Source: Candidatus Regiella endosymbiont of Tuberolachnus salignus
GTDB taxonomy: Bacteria > Pseudomonadota > Gammaproteobacteria > Enterobacterales > Enterobacteriaceae
Direction of reading: 5' to 3'
Assembly: GCF_964020115.1 (NCBI RefSeq)
Contig: NZ_OZ026542.1
Location: 806,001-870,000 of the forward strand
Length of the DNA stretch: 64,000 nt
Shown: piece by piece, positions 7,953-23,524 of the stretch
Numbering within the stretch: position 1 is the first letter of the stretch
How the letters are laid out: each line of letters begins with the position of its first letter
The notes under the pieces: generated by a model
What the model was told of the DNA's origin: nothing
Databases searched by the model: none
What the model saw: the letters and a program-made list of their open reading frames with translations, nothing else
Made by a program: the position numbers and the translations under genes

Positions 7953-8745
7953 TTACAGGCTTACGTCCTGCCCAAACAAGGCGTTTGTCCTTACTAAAGG
8001 TGACGGAGGGGGCTGGTTAATTGCCTGAGTGACAGCTTGACCAAGGGATGACACATGCACATCCATCATAGACAGATGGTCGCCAGGGACAGGAATAACA
8101 TGTATTTTTTCAATCGGTAAAACCTTATCCCAATTTAGTAAAGGACTACTGGACTCTATATCACCTTCCTTATTTATCGGTTTATCTTGTGCGATAAAAA
8201 GATGGATCGGGATGGGTAGTGGAAAAACTGAATAATGTGTCAGTGCTTCTTCATGTGCTAACAAACGCGCAATATATTGCTGAATTTCTGTATCAGAACG
8301 ATCAACAAAATACCAGGGCAATAAGCTTAATTCGCGACACTTTTTAAGCAGTGCATCGAAATTGAGCTGGTCAATCTTTTCTTTCAATTCGTTAAGGCTT
8401 TCATATTTTTGTTTGGAAGGTGCTCCATCTGACAAGCCAGCCTGCTTACTGTTTGTGTTTTGTCGTCTTTCATAAAACTCTTCGCATGACGCAAGTAGAC
8501 AATCGTTTAGTAATGTATGCTTTGAGCGCCATTGATGTTTTCTAAGCGTATTATGATTAGGACAAAAGGTATCAAGTAAGCCAAGAAACTCAACATACTG
8601 GTTTTCGCCAATAAGTTGCATGGCAATTTCATAAGCCACAACACCACCCAAAGACCAACCGACGAGCCGATAAGACCCTTCAGACTGAACAGCGAATGGG
8701 AGCAATAGACTTCGTTGTCCATTGTAAAGTATTGACTTTAATACA
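7953..8745 (-). pseudogene. C-terminal thioesterase domain of a nonribosomal peptide synthetase
   Basis: The last domain of a lost peptide synthetase; type I thioesterases release the finished peptide. The nucleophile elbow GWSLGG, the acidic residue in LGLLDTFCP and the histidine in PVPGDHLSMMD are all present, so the catalytic triad survives. The N-terminus is lost at the IS5 element beginning at 8748; the open frame runs back to the IS end with no natural start (the TTG at 8705 is in-frame but not convincing). On the far side of the IS5 the frame joins an IS4 transposase remnant, so the synthetase had already been cut. Confidence 0.75.
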
Positions 8746-8747
8746 TT

Positions 8748-9659
8748 AGACCTCTTCGGAAACTAGCATTCATATAAGAATTTTGGTAAAACACTCCTGA
8801 ACAAGGAGCCGCCATGAAATATGAAGTAATAAAAGTACTGGAAGAGGAAAAATTTCGTCGCTTAACGGGTGTTAAACGCAGTACATTTGAAAAGATGATA
8901 AAGATATTGAATGAAGCAGATAAGAGTAAGCAAGGGAAGGGAGGTCGGAAACCCAAGCTGAGTTTAGAAGATCGCTTATTAATGGCACTGGAGTATATAC
9001 GAGAATATCGCACTTACTTTCATGTCAGCCAAAGCTATGGCGTGAGTGAGAACACATGCTATGAAACGATTAAATGGATAGAGAATACGTTAATAAAGCA
9101 TCCTGATTTTGCCCTACCTGGACGCAAAGCTTTATTAAAAAGTGATAGGGAGTATGAGCTGGTTCTTATTGATGCCACAGAAACGCCGATTGAACGTCCC
9201 CAAAAAAACAAAAGCAGTTTTACTCAGGAAAAAAGAAACGACACACCTTAAAAACACAAGTGCTCGTTGATAAAAAAAGTAAAGCAGTCATCTGTACAAG
9301 CTTTACGAATGGGAGGCGCCATGATTTTAGGTTGTTCAAGGAGTCTGGTGTGCGAATACATCCTGACATCAAAACAGTTACCGATACAGGTTACCAAGGG
9401 CTTGGCAAGATTCATTCAAACTCGGCGTTGCCTAAGAAAAAGACAAAGAAAAATCCCTTAACAAAAGAAGATAAACGCAACAATCGTGCGTTATCAAGCC
9501 AGCGTGTATTAAACGAACATGTCATTGGTATGATTAAAAGATTTAAAATTGTATCAGACCGTTATCGAAACAGGCGAAAACGTTTTGGATTAAGATTTAA
9601 TCTGATTGCTGCAATTTATAATATGGAAATTAGATAAATGATAGTTTCCGAAGAGGTCT
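8748..9659 (+). mobile_element. IS5-family element (IS427-like, two-frame)
   Basis: A 912-bp element with inverted repeats AGACCTCTTCGGAAACTA and its complement. The bases around the ends fit a 2-3 bp duplication (ATT, or TA if the element starts at GACC). It carries one transposase encoded in two overlapping frames. It separates the thioesterase remnant from an IS4 remnant. Confidence 0.87.
8814..9637 (+). CDS. IS5-family transposase, two frames joined by -1 slippage
   Basis: The first frame (8814-9251, 145 residues) has the N-terminal helix-turn-helix and the first catalytic Asp in VLIDATETPIERP. The second (9260-9637, 125 residues) has DTGYQGLGKIH and NEHVIGMIKRFK with the second Asp and the Glu. 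At about 9199-9211, CCCC followed by seven A residues allows a -1 shift, giving QKKQKQFYSGKKKRHT straight into LVDKKSK. Production by programmed frameshifting is usual in this IS427 group. Both frames are intact. Confidence 0.85.
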
Positions 9660-10117
9660 ATTGGTTAACAACATCCAGTTCATCGGCTCTTCTCCGAGGG
9701 GAGTCGATTTTTCTATCACAGACACAGCATGTAATTTTAAATCAGGAAGCTTTCTCGTTTTATGTTTAACATTATTTCGTGGCGGATTCATTGTAAAATG
9801 ATTAAACCGGACTTCTAAAATCGCTGTCCTTTTGGCCTTATTGTTACGAGCAGGGAAGTTAATTTTGATTTCTCCCTGGCAAGGTGAACGACTCATCAAC
9901 GCCAACAATTTTTCGCCGCTCTTTTTAGAATACTGCGATTTCTTATTTACTGTTCTATCTTGACGTGCTCTTACTACAAAGGGAAAGGAGTGAGTTGAAG
10001 CCACTTCAAACAAATCATAAATATCTGCTTCTCTATCACAAACAGTAACAACCTTATTTTTCTCTAACTCAGGATAATGGTTGAGCCTGTACAAGATTCT
10101 GTGTAACTGCCCACGCC
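9660..10117 (-). pseudogene. IS4-family (IS50-like) transposase fragment
   Basis: About 150 internal residues of an IS4-group transposase, with VVTVCDREADIYDLFE (second catalytic Asp region) and EEPMNWMLLTN. It is cut at the 3' side by the IS5 element at 9659 and at the 5' side by the IS256 fragment at 10118. The last codons of the open frame are IS5 sequence. Confidence 0.8.
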
Positions 10118-10864
10118 TCATAAATACACTGATAACCGTTCAGGGTATTCGATCATAAAGTGATTGAGAGCCTGACGCCAGTTTGGTATCGGCATTGTCC
10201 ACTTTTCTGATGCAGATTCTATTGCCAGATAAATCACTTTTAATGCAGACCTATCATGTGCAAATATTTTGCGTTTTTTTATGGCTTTACGTATCACACT
10301 ATTGAGTGATTCTATCGCATTTGTTGTATAAATCACCTTGCGAATTTCATCGGGATAAGTAAAAAATGTGGATAGGTTATCCCAATTTCTGCGCCAAATT
10401 TGTACCACTGTTGGGTATTTTTCACCCCAGCGTCCTTCAAAACTATCAAGCTCTTGCAAAGCATTTTCTTCTGTAGCGGAACGGTAAATGAGTTTTAGGT
10501 CGGCACAGAGTGCTTTTCGATCTTTCCAACTGACGTATTTGACCGAATTACGGACTAAATGGACAATGCAAAGCTGGATTTTTGTCTCAGGATAGACCGT
10601 GTTGACAGCCTCAGGAAACCCGGTTAAACCATCCATACAAGCAATTAATATATCATTTAAGCCCCGATTCTTTAACTCGGTCAGAATCGATAACCAGGTC
10701 TTTGCTCCTTCCGTCTCCGCTATCCACAAGCCAAGGCATTCCTTATGTCCTTCCATATTGATGCCTAGCGCGATATAGACAGATTTATTGACAACCCGCT
10801 TATCCTGGTGAACTTTAACGACAATACAATCCAGATAAACAATCGGATACAGATTATCCAGTGG
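10118..10864 (-). pseudogene. IS256-family (mutator) transposase fragment
   Basis: The C-terminal 250 residues of an IS256-type transposase (normally about 400). YLDCIVVKV and ILIACMDGLTGFPEAVNTVYP carry the catalytic Asp residues, and TTNAIESLNSVIRK is the family signature with Glu. An IS3 element with a TGG duplication interrupts it at 10865; the frame resumes at 12132-12156 as RVTTWRSRP, which joins PLDNLYPIVYLD in frame. The rest of the N-terminus was lost where the IS21 copy begins at 12157. Confidence 0.88.
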
Positions 10865-10930
10865 GTGTAATGGTCTACTGTTTCCGGACACTTCTAAAGA
10901 CCGCGAGTAAAATGTCTCTAGGAGAAAAAA

Positions 10931-11236
10931 ATGAACAATAAAATTAAGCAAGCGAAATACAGTCTGGATTTTAAACAAGACGCCGCAAATTTAGTCATGG
11001 AAAAAGAATATACCTGCCAACAGGCGGCAGCCAGTTTGGGTGTTTCGTTAAGTGCGATAAGACGCTGGGTCAAAGCTGAAAAGGGAACCCTATCCCGCGC
11101 AGGCTCTGAGCAAGCGAGTCTGAGTCTGGCCGAGCGTGAAGAATTAATTCGCCTGCGCAAAGAGCGCAATAACTTATTGATGGAGCGTGAAATTTTAAAA
11201 AAAGCGGCGGTCTTCTTTGCGAAAGAAAACGGATAA
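10931..11236 (+). CDS. IS3-family transposase OrfA
   Basis: 101 residues: helix-turn-helix (CQQAAASLGVSLSAIRRWVK) followed by a leucine zipper (LIRLRKERNNLLMEREILKK). It ends with FAKENG; the frame of OrfB starts upstream of the OrfA stop, so an OrfAB fusion by -1 shift near the AAAAAAAG run at 11197-11204 is plausible. Confidence 0.9.
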   Translation: MNNKIKQAKYSLDFKQDAANLVMEKEYTCQQAAASLGVSLSAIRRWVKAEKGTLSRAGSEQASLSLAEREELIRLRKERNNLLMEREILKKAAVFFAKENG

Positions 11237-11274
11237 GATTTCAGTTTATTCGTGAGCAAAAGAAGACCTATCCA

Positions 11275-12099
11275 GTGCGCTTGTTATGTCGTGTGATGAA
11301 GGTCAGTCGCAGTGCTTTTTATGAATGGAAAAGAAAGTCCCCTCAGGTAACCTCTCCAGCCATGATGGCATTGGAGCGGACGACGGTTAGAATATTTAAT
11401 GAGCATAAACAAACACTGGGTTCACGCAGGTTGAAACTGAAATTAAATCTGGCAGGCTTTCAGGTCGGTCGCTTTAAAACACGTCGTTTAATGGCTTCGC
11501 TATCATTAATCGCCCGTTATCCGAAGCGTTACCGGGTGACAACAGACAGTCAGCATAACCACACGATTGCCCCCAATCTGCTGGATCGGCAATTTACCGT
11601 GAACACACCCAATAAGGTGTGGACAACTGATATCACCTACATCCGTACCTATCAGGGTTGGCAGTATCTCGCTATCGTAATGGATTTATACTCACGCCAA
11701 ATAGTTGGCTGGACCCTGGCAGCGCATATGCGGACTGAGCTCTGTTTAGCGGCTCTACAAATGGCGTATTGGCGTAGAAAACCCAATAAGGGGCTAATTC
11801 ACCACTCAGATAGAGGCAGTCAGTACACCTGTCGTGAATACGGGCAGCATCTGTCGGTTAGGGGCATGCAGGCAAGCCACAGTAGAAAAGGCCAGTGCTG
11901 GGATAATGCCCCCACAGAGCGCTTCTTCCGCAGTCTGAAATATGAATATTTGCACTACGAAGTGCTGAAGGGGCACCATGATGCCAACCTAAGTGTGTTG
12001 GACTATTTGGCTTATTACAATAGTAAACGTCCCCACAGTGTACTGGGATATCTTTCTCCCATGGAGTTTGAGCGAATACCATTAATCAAGGTGTCTTAA
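11275..12099 (+). CDS. IS3-family transposase OrfB
   Basis: 274 residues from the first ATG; the open frame extends upstream to about 11238 with FIREQKKTYPVR, as in IS3 fusions. Catalytic residues are D119 (VWTTDITYI), D179 (IHHSDRGSQY) and E215 (NAPTERFFRS). Intact. The same protein's C-terminal half is fused to an IS110 transposase at 38489-39080. Confidence 0.9.
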   Translation: MRLLCRVMKVSRSAFYEWKRKSPQVTSPAMMALERTTVRIFNEHKQTLGSRRLKLKLNLAGFQVGRFKTRRLMASLSLIARYPKRYRVTTDSQHNHTIAPNLLDRQFTVNTPNKVWTTDITYIRTYQGWQYLAIVMDLYSRQIVGWTLAAHMRTELCLAALQMAYWRRKPNKGLIHHSDRGSQYTCREYGQHLSVRGMQASHSRKGQCWDNAPTERFFRSLKYEYLHYEVLKGHHDANLSVLDYLAYYNSKRPHSVLGYLSPMEFERIPLIKVS

Positions 12100-12244
12100 A
12101 AAAGTGTCCGATTTTACTTGACCACTACATGGGCGACTACGCCAGGTGGTTACTCGTGTCAGCGCTAATGATAAAAGACCGTAAATTGCTAATTTAATTT
12201 GTCCACTCAAGCCAGAATGCAGTTTCCTTTGTGGTGACAAAGCC

Positions 12245-14232
<1,988 letters not shown>

Positions 14233-14288
14233 CAAAAACTGGACATTTTAAAGTAGCAAAAAGTGGTCAATCTAAAGTAGCGTTGACA

Positions 14289-15178
14289 CCATCACCATAC
14301 GCACACCAGTAGGCTATCAGCGCGATTTTCTAGAAAGCTACCAACCCAATAAAACACGCTATCTGTCTGAGCCATTGTGTCGCCAATTAAAAAAATGGGG
14401 GATACCGGACAAGCTCAACTCCCTGCTGGAACTTATGGTCGTGAGATCCTGAACCGCTTATTGATCGATTTGTCGTGGGCATCGAGTCATCTGGAAGGAA
14501 ATACCTATTCCCGTTTGGATACCCGACAATTGATCGAACAGGGCATGGTTTCTCAAGGTAAAGCGGCCATTGAAACGCAGATGATCCTGAATCACAAAGC
14601 AGCTATAGAGTTGTTAGTCGATAATGCAGCGACTATCCGCTTTAACCGTTATACCTTGCTCAATTTACACAGTACGTTGTCGGAAAATTTGCTGCCAAAC
14701 CCTGCTGACGAAGGCCGGTTACGTCAACATGCTGTTGATATTGGCAAGAGTGTTTACCGCCCCCTTTCTGTACCCGCAAAAATCAGCGAGATACTTGACA
14801 AAGTGCTGAATAAGGCAAATCAGATCAGCGATCCGTTTGAACAATCATTCTTTGTTATGGTTCATCTGCCTTATCTCCAACCTTTTGCAGATGTGAATAA
14901 ACACACCTCACGTCTGTTGGGCAACCTACCAATGATCCGCGCTAATTTATGCCCTCTGACCTTCATTGATGTACCTGAACAGGCGTACAGTCGTGCGGTT
15001 ATTGGTGTCTATGAGATGACTCGCATCGAGTTGTTACGTGATCTGTATATCTGGGTCTATGAACGCTCCACACAGGAGTATTTAGCCATCAAACAGAATC
15101 TGTCCGAACCCGAGCCCTTACGGTTGATGTATAGAAATATTATTAATCAAACGGTGAGAGAAGCTGTTATCCAGCGAG
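14289..15178 (+). pseudogene. fic: Fic-family protein, 5' and central part
   Basis: Fic enzymes transfer AMP or related groups to target proteins. The core HLPYLQPFADVNKHTSRLLGN corresponds to the Fic loop, but with Gln where the catalytic His normally stands (QPFADVNK), a variant also known in related proteins. Bases 14289-14390 encode TPVGYQRDFLESYQPNK in one frame; an indel in an A/G run near 14390 moves the rest (from MGDTGQAQLPAGTYGREIL) to another frame. The first codons were lost at IS21 copy 1. An outer IS21 interrupts it at 15179 and the gene resumes at 19262. Confidence 0.8.
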
Positions 15179-15218
15179 TGTTACCAACAATGCAAAACTG
15201 AGCCAAGCCAACAATTGA

Positions 15219-15914
<696 letters not shown>

Positions 15915-15964
15915 TAATTTGTCCACTCAAGCCAGAATGCAGTTTCCTTTGTGGTGACAAAGCC

Positions 15965-17952
<1,988 letters not shown>

Positions 17953-18008
17953 CAAAAACTGGACATTTTAAAGTAGCAAAAAGTGGTCAATCTAAAGTAG
18001 CGTTGACA

Positions 18009-19205
<1,197 letters not shown>

Positions 19206-19261
19206 TGGATCACTTTTAGATTGTTGCTGTGGATCAGTTTTAGGCTGTTGTTGACAGCGAG

Positions 19262-19443
19262 GACAAGAGCCTCTTAAGGTTATTCGTCGTGCATTGGAAA
19301 AACAGGTGCCTGAAATGGATCGTGAAAATGTTGAATATCTGGTGATAGCCGAGCTGCGCAGATTACACGAAGGTGTATTGGTGCGTTACGGTTTAAGTCG
19401 CTCTGAATTTTCATTGTGGCAAGCGCAACAGTATGAGTTTTAA
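19262..19443 (+). pseudogene. fic: Fic-family protein, C-terminal end
   Basis: Sixty codons starting GQEPLKVIRRALEKQVPE and ending EFSLWQAQQYEF. Deleting the outer IS21 and one GCGAG joins VIQR at 15178 to GQEPLK in frame. This confirms that one gene ran across the insertion, and the RLHEGVLVRYGLSRSE region fits the helical end of this Fic subfamily. Confidence 0.78.
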
Positions 19444-19540
19444 TTCGTTATTGGACATGAGTCGCACCCGCCTATTCAGCTCAAACTGGCAATAAACGAA
19501 TTGCATAAGCCTATCGCATTTTCGATCGGGTTAGAGAAAT

Positions 19541-19763
19541 GTAATGAACGTATCCCAACCCTTTAACCAAGGGCAGGAGATTGAAGAGTTAAGGTGTGGA
19601 TCCTCACAGATTTTCGGCATCATTGTGCCCACACGGGATGCACAGTGCTCCCAGAAACTGGAGAACCCACAAGATGAAATATACACCGGTTGGCGTAGAT
19701 ATCGCAAACCCTGTGATTCAGATTCACTTTATCGACGAGCACCGTGGTGAGGTAGTTGACAAG
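19541..19763 (+). pseudogene. IS110-family element, 5' remnant
   Basis: The first about 130 bp upstream and 30 codons of an IS110 transposase (ATG at 19674, KYTPVGVDIA then frame damage). It matches the starts of the related copies at 39653 and 56177, including the upstream GTTGGGATGCGTTCAT motif in complement. It stops abruptly after GTAGTTGACAAG. Confidence 0.75.
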
Positions 19764-19869
19764 CTTTACTATTAGGCACAAGTATCTTCATTGAGGTAGC
19801 GAGTGAACAAACAGAGAAGAGTGCAACCCACTATCGTTTGCGTTGGTATGTTAGCTCATTGTCTTTAAA

Positions 19870-20022
19870 CAGGGCGGGATTTCACTTTGTATTATTTATA
19901 ACCAACAAGGTTGGTATTTAAGCATTTTATAAGCTAAGTCTTCTCAAAAGTTTAATTAACATACAAAAATTGAGCATTTTACAACCTAAATTAGGTTAAT
20001 TAATAAGCTAAATCCCACCCTG
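19870..20022. repeat. MITE-like element with 13-bp terminal inverted repeats
   Basis: Ends CAGGGCGGGATTT and AAATCCCACCCTG pair with one mismatch across 153 bp of AT-rich, non-coding DNA. An internal palindrome AACCTAAATTAGGTT lies at 19983-19997. I see no second copy in the window and cannot name the family. Confidence 0.45.
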
Positions 20023-20151
20023 GCCTTTAAATGCAGAACAAGACCAGTAGTAACAGATAATGGGTTGCGAAAAAATGACCTATTTTTATTCACGGGTTAC
20101 AAAAGGTAGTATATTGTTGTATATTGATGCAATTAACATCAAGGAGGCGCT

Positions 20152-20373
20152 ATGGCAATCCCATTGAAATTATCCAATGAACTAGTAGATATGGCCAGGC
20201 CGCGCGCCGTTGCTGAACATCGATCCATTCCAAAACAGATCGAATATTGGGCGCGTCTCGGGAAGGTGGTTGAGGATAATCCAGAACTACCCGTTCAATT
20301 TATCAAGAGCACGCTGCTCGCTACTGCTGAGGCAGATGCGGGTCAACTGTCTGAATACCACATTGGTGTGTGA
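20152..20373 (+). CDS. ParD-like antitoxin
   Basis: 73 residues beginning MAIPLKLSNELVDMARPRA, which matches the ParD-like antitoxin family: ribbon-helix-helix N-terminus, HRSIPKQIEYWARLGK and an acidic toxin-binding tail. AAGGAGG lies upstream of the ATG. Direct repeats of TATATTG at 20109-20135 could be the operator. The stop overlaps the toxin start (TGATG). Confidence 0.8.
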   Translation: MAIPLKLSNELVDMARPRAVAEHRSIPKQIEYWARLGKVVEDNPELPVQFIKSTLLATAEADAGQLSEYHIGV

Positions 20374-20660
20374 TGGCGTTGAAGATTCTTAGCACACCAA
20401 CGTTTAATCGCGTTGTTAAAAAAATGCATGCACGCGATAAAAAAGTGGTCGATCAGGTTGTCATGGAGATTACTGCTGCTCCTACCATCGGTAAAGAAAA
20501 AAAAGGCGATTTAGCAGGCGTGTTTGTTTTCAAGTTCAAAATCAACAAACAGGAAACTTTACTGGCATATCGACTTTTGCCAGATAAAAAGAAACCGCAA
20601 GAGGTTGTCTTGCTTAACATTGGTTCTCATGAGAACTTTTACACCATCATGAAACGGTAA
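20373..20660 (+). CDS. RelE/ParE-family toxin
   Basis: 95 residues of the RelE/ParE fold: a helical N-terminus (TFNRVVKKMHARDKKVVDQVV), GDLAGVFVFKFKINKQETLLAYRLLP and a C-terminal strand with IGSHENFYTIMKR. Members either cleave mRNA or poison gyrase; which applies here is not evident. The ATG at 20373 overlaps the antitoxin stop by one base; a GTG one codon earlier is less likely. Confidence 0.8.
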   Translation: MALKILSTPTFNRVVKKMHARDKKVVDQVVMEITAAPTIGKEKKGDLAGVFVFKFKINKQETLLAYRLLPDKKKPQEVVLLNIGSHENFYTIMKR

Positions 20661-20703
20661 AACCCTCTGAAAGATCTATTAGACCTAGGATTTTGAAGTC
20701 CAA

Positions 20704-20970
20704 GATGAACTTATTCAGCACTACACTTTCAATGAATCTGATCTGTCGTTGATCCAACAACGCGGCGATGTAAACTGTCTTAATGTCGCGATGCAGTTGT
20801 GTTTGTTATGTTTTTCAGGTCAAGAGGTAACTGCCTGATACTATGGTGCCTACATTTCTATTGTAATGGATCGGGCGATAATTGCACATCAACGCAATGT
20901 GTTGGTTTATAGTGCGCCGAACGAAAAAAACACGCTGAGCACATCTATGATGAACGGGTATCTATAGACT
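20704..20970 (+). pseudogene. Tn3-family transposase, N-terminal remnant
   Basis: Reads [19 protein letters not shown] then [11 protein letters not shown], which fits the conserved N-terminus of Tn3-type TnpA. A TGA at 20836-20838 and frame changes follow; similarity fades near 20970. No inverted repeat or resolvase remains nearby. Confidence 0.65.
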
Positions 20971-21127
20971 TGTTGCCTAATAAAAAAGAACGTTTAATAG
21001 AAAGTCATGCGGGTGTTATTTTTATCATCATTATGATTGAGATACATCGACAAATAAAATTAATATGATCGATTTATTTATTTTTAAATGGAAATGAATT
21101 AACACAAAGCTCTTTGAAAGAAATTCA

Positions 21128-21355
21128 ATGCCCAGTAAGACAGGGGATCATCACGAATCAGAAAAAATATATGCAGAAATAGCAAAGCTTATGGCTGAAA
21201 CATCAAGGATAAATGCTGAACTTTCTAAACTAGATTTGGACAGCAAGAAAACAGAGGCAGAAACCACTAAATTATTTTGGTATCTCGTAGCCATTGCATC
21301 GGGTTTTGTTGGTGCGATTGCTGCTATCACAGCCATTATTATTAAGTTAGTGTAA
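21128..21355 (+). CDS. Small membrane protein with coiled coil
   Basis: 75 residues, family not recognised. Residues about 10-45 form a charged heptad-rich coiled coil (EKIYAEIAKLMAETSRINAE) and about 50-72 form one transmembrane span (GFVGAIAAITAIIIKLV). Similar small coiled-coil membrane proteins occur on phages and plasmids. The ribosome site is weak. It lies 75 bp upstream of traD on the same strand. Confidence 0.5.
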   Translation: MPSKTGDHHESEKIYAEIAKLMAETSRINAELSKLDLDSKKTEAETTKLFWYLVAIASGFVGAIAAITAIIIKLV

Positions 21356-21430
21356 ATTAACTCTCCGTAGGCGAGGTATCATTTTTTTAATTTATTTCTG
21401 CGTCCAATTCTGCTTTACATTGAGAAAATA

Positions 21431-23524
21431 ATGCGCCTGAATCTTCGTCATTTAACGCAGGGCGGGCAGGTCGCTTTTATGCGTCTGCGCATGTTCCTGC
21501 AAATAAATAACCTCATTTCTTATTATATGATCATGTCATTTATGGTCATAACCCTAGTGACACTATTTATTCGAGTGAGTACGCAAAATAGTATAAATGG
21601 TTTGATGTATTGGTATGCATGGAGTATCCATCCTCTACTAAAAAATAGCGTCAACCCGACTCGTTATACGTTGAATTATTATGGCAAGAAGCTGAGCTAT
21701 ACGACGGATCAGATAATTAATGACGCCTACACCGCTTATTGTGGTCAATTGTTAAAACAGGAATTAATCATTTCTGCATTAATTTCCATGATAGTGGTTT
21801 TTCTTGTGGCGTTATTTTTCTATTGCTATTTAGGGCGCACAGGTCGCAAGCAAAGTGAGGATGAAATTACCGGAGGACGGGTATTAAATAATGATCCTAA
21901 AGCGGTTGCCCGTTTGATGAGAAAACGCGGGCAGGCGTCGGATATCAAGATTGGCTCTCTGCCGATCAAAAAAGACAGTGAAACGCAAAATTTTGGTCTG
22001 CATGGCACCGTTGGCTCCGGTAAATCTACCCTGATCAGGAAGTTTTTATCGTTGCTACGTGAACGGGGTGATTTGGTTATTATTTATGATAAGGGCTGCA
22101 CTTTTATTGATAAATATTACGATGAATCGAAAGATATCCTGTTAAATCCGCTGGATAAACGCTGTGCCAACTGGGACATGTGGGAAGAATGTCAAACCCT
22201 GCCCGATTTGGAAACCGTCTCTAACACACTGATCCCAATGGGTTCATCTGAAGATCCTTTCTGGCAAGGCTCTGCCAGAACCATTTTCGCTGAGGCGGCA
22301 CAGCGTATGCGCCAAGATAAAGGCCGTAGCTATAATAAATTTCTCCGCACGTTGCTTGCGATTAAACTCGATAAATTGCGCGAATTTTTAGCCGGTACAC
22401 CGGCATCAGCGCTGATTGACAGTAAGATTGAAAAAACCGCCATCTCTATCCGTAGTGTACTGACCAATTATGTTAAGGCGATGCGTTATTTGCAGGGTAT
22501 CGAACGTAGTGGCCAGCCAAAGTTTACTATCCGCCAGTGGATGCAAGGTGTTAAAGATGGCGGCAAGAATGGCTGGTTATTCGTAACCTCCCATCAGAAT
22601 CATTATGAATCGTTAAAACCCGTCATTTCGATGTGGCTTGGCATAGCCGCCAACAGCTTGCTTTCGATGGGAGAAAACCGCCAGCGCCGTGTTTGGTTTT
22701 TTATCGATGAATTACCCTCTTTGCATAAACTCCCCAGCCTGCCTTATATCATCGCAGAAGCACGTAAATTTGGTGGATGCTTTGCCTTGGGATTCCAGTC
22801 TTACCCGCAACTGGAAGAAATTTATGGCAGCAAATTTGCCGAAGCGATGTTTGATCTGCTGAACACCAAATATTTTTTCCGCTCACCCAGCGCACAAGTG
22901 GCAAAGTTTGTTGAGGAAGATATTGGCGAAACGGTAAAGAAAAAATTCTCCGAGCAGACCAGTTTTGGTGCCGAACAAGTGCGGGACGGGATCTCGTTTG
23001 GCAAAGATGAACAGCGCGTGAATATTGTCAGCTATACCGATGTGCAGATGCTGGAAGATTTAACATGTTTTGTCACCCTACCAGGCCATTATCCTGTGGT
23101 CAGAATGTCACTCAAGTACCAAAAATTAGCTAACGTGGCCGAGCCATGGGTACTACGCAATGTTGAATCTAGTCTTGATCCGCACGTTGAAAGTGAACTG
23201 GAGCAACGTAGTGAGGAAGCCAGTCAGGCGTTGGATTTACTTTTTTCTCATGAGAACTCAGCCCCACAGAAATACACAGCCAAGGCTAAATCTACCGCTA
23301 AACCAACAGCGACAGACAGCACCACTGCTGGAGGCGGTCGAGAAGATCCGCTAGCGATGAAACCCATACCCAACGTCGGTGAATGTGGTGATATCAGGGA
23401 TGATGCAAGAGATGGGCAATATACCCAACCATTGCAAACCAGAAAATCGACACGCAAGGAGGAAGTCAATATCAACCCACGCCGCGCCGATCACGCAATA
23501 GATGAGCCCGGGGAATACTTTTGA
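21431..23524 (+). CDS. traD: F-type conjugative coupling protein TraD
   Basis: Type IV coupling protein, a hexameric inner-membrane ATPase that brings the relaxase-DNA complex to the transfer channel. 697 residues, near the F TraD length. Two N-terminal membrane spans (about residues 28-48 and 112-136), Walker A HGTVGSGKST near 190, Walker B VWFFIDELPSL near 420, and a hydrophilic C-terminal tail that normally docks to TraM. Intact. Its stop overlaps the traI start. No other tra gene is in the window. Confidence 0.95.
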   Translation: MRLNLRHLTQGGQVAFMRLRMFLQINNLISYYMIMSFMVITLVTLFIRVSTQNSINGLMYWYAWSIHPLLKNSVNPTRYTLNYYGKKLSYTTDQIINDAYTAYCGQLLKQELIISALISMIVVFLVALFFYCYLGRTGRKQSEDEITGGRVLNNDPKAVARLMRKRGQASDIKIGSLPIKKDSETQNFGLHGTVGSGKSTLIRKFLSLLRERGDLVIIYDKGCTFIDKYYDESKDILLNPLDKRCANWDMWEECQTLPDLETVSNTLIPMGSSEDPFWQGSARTIFAEAAQRMRQDKGRSYNKFLRTLLAIKLDKLREFLAGTPASALIDSKIEKTAISIRSVLTNYVKAMRYLQGIERSGQPKFTIRQWMQGVKDGGKNGWLFVTSHQNHYESLKPVISMWLGIAANSLLSMGENRQRRVWFFIDELPSLHKLPSLPYIIAEARKFGGCFALGFQSYPQLEEIYGSKFAEAMFDLLNTKYFFRSPSAQVAKFVEEDIGETVKKKFSEQTSFGAEQVRDGISFGKDEQRVNIVSYTDVQMLEDLTCFVTLPGHYPVVRMSLKYQKLANVAEPWVLRNVESSLDPHVESELEQRSEEASQALDLLFSHENSAPQKYTAKAKSTAKPTATDSTTAGGGREDPLAMKPIPNVGECGDIRDDARDGQYTQPLQTRKSTRKEEVNINPRRADHAIDEPGEYF

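Larger units (their letters stand above)
10865..12129 (+). mobile_element. IS3-family element (type A), copy 2, intact
   Basis: 1265 bp, starting GTGTAATGGTC and ending so that its complement reads TGTAGTGGTCAAG. The flanking 3-bp duplication is TGG (10862-10864 and 12130-12132). It inserted into an IS256 transposase gene. Both ORFs are open, so this is the probable active source of the IS3-A copies here. Confidence 0.9.
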
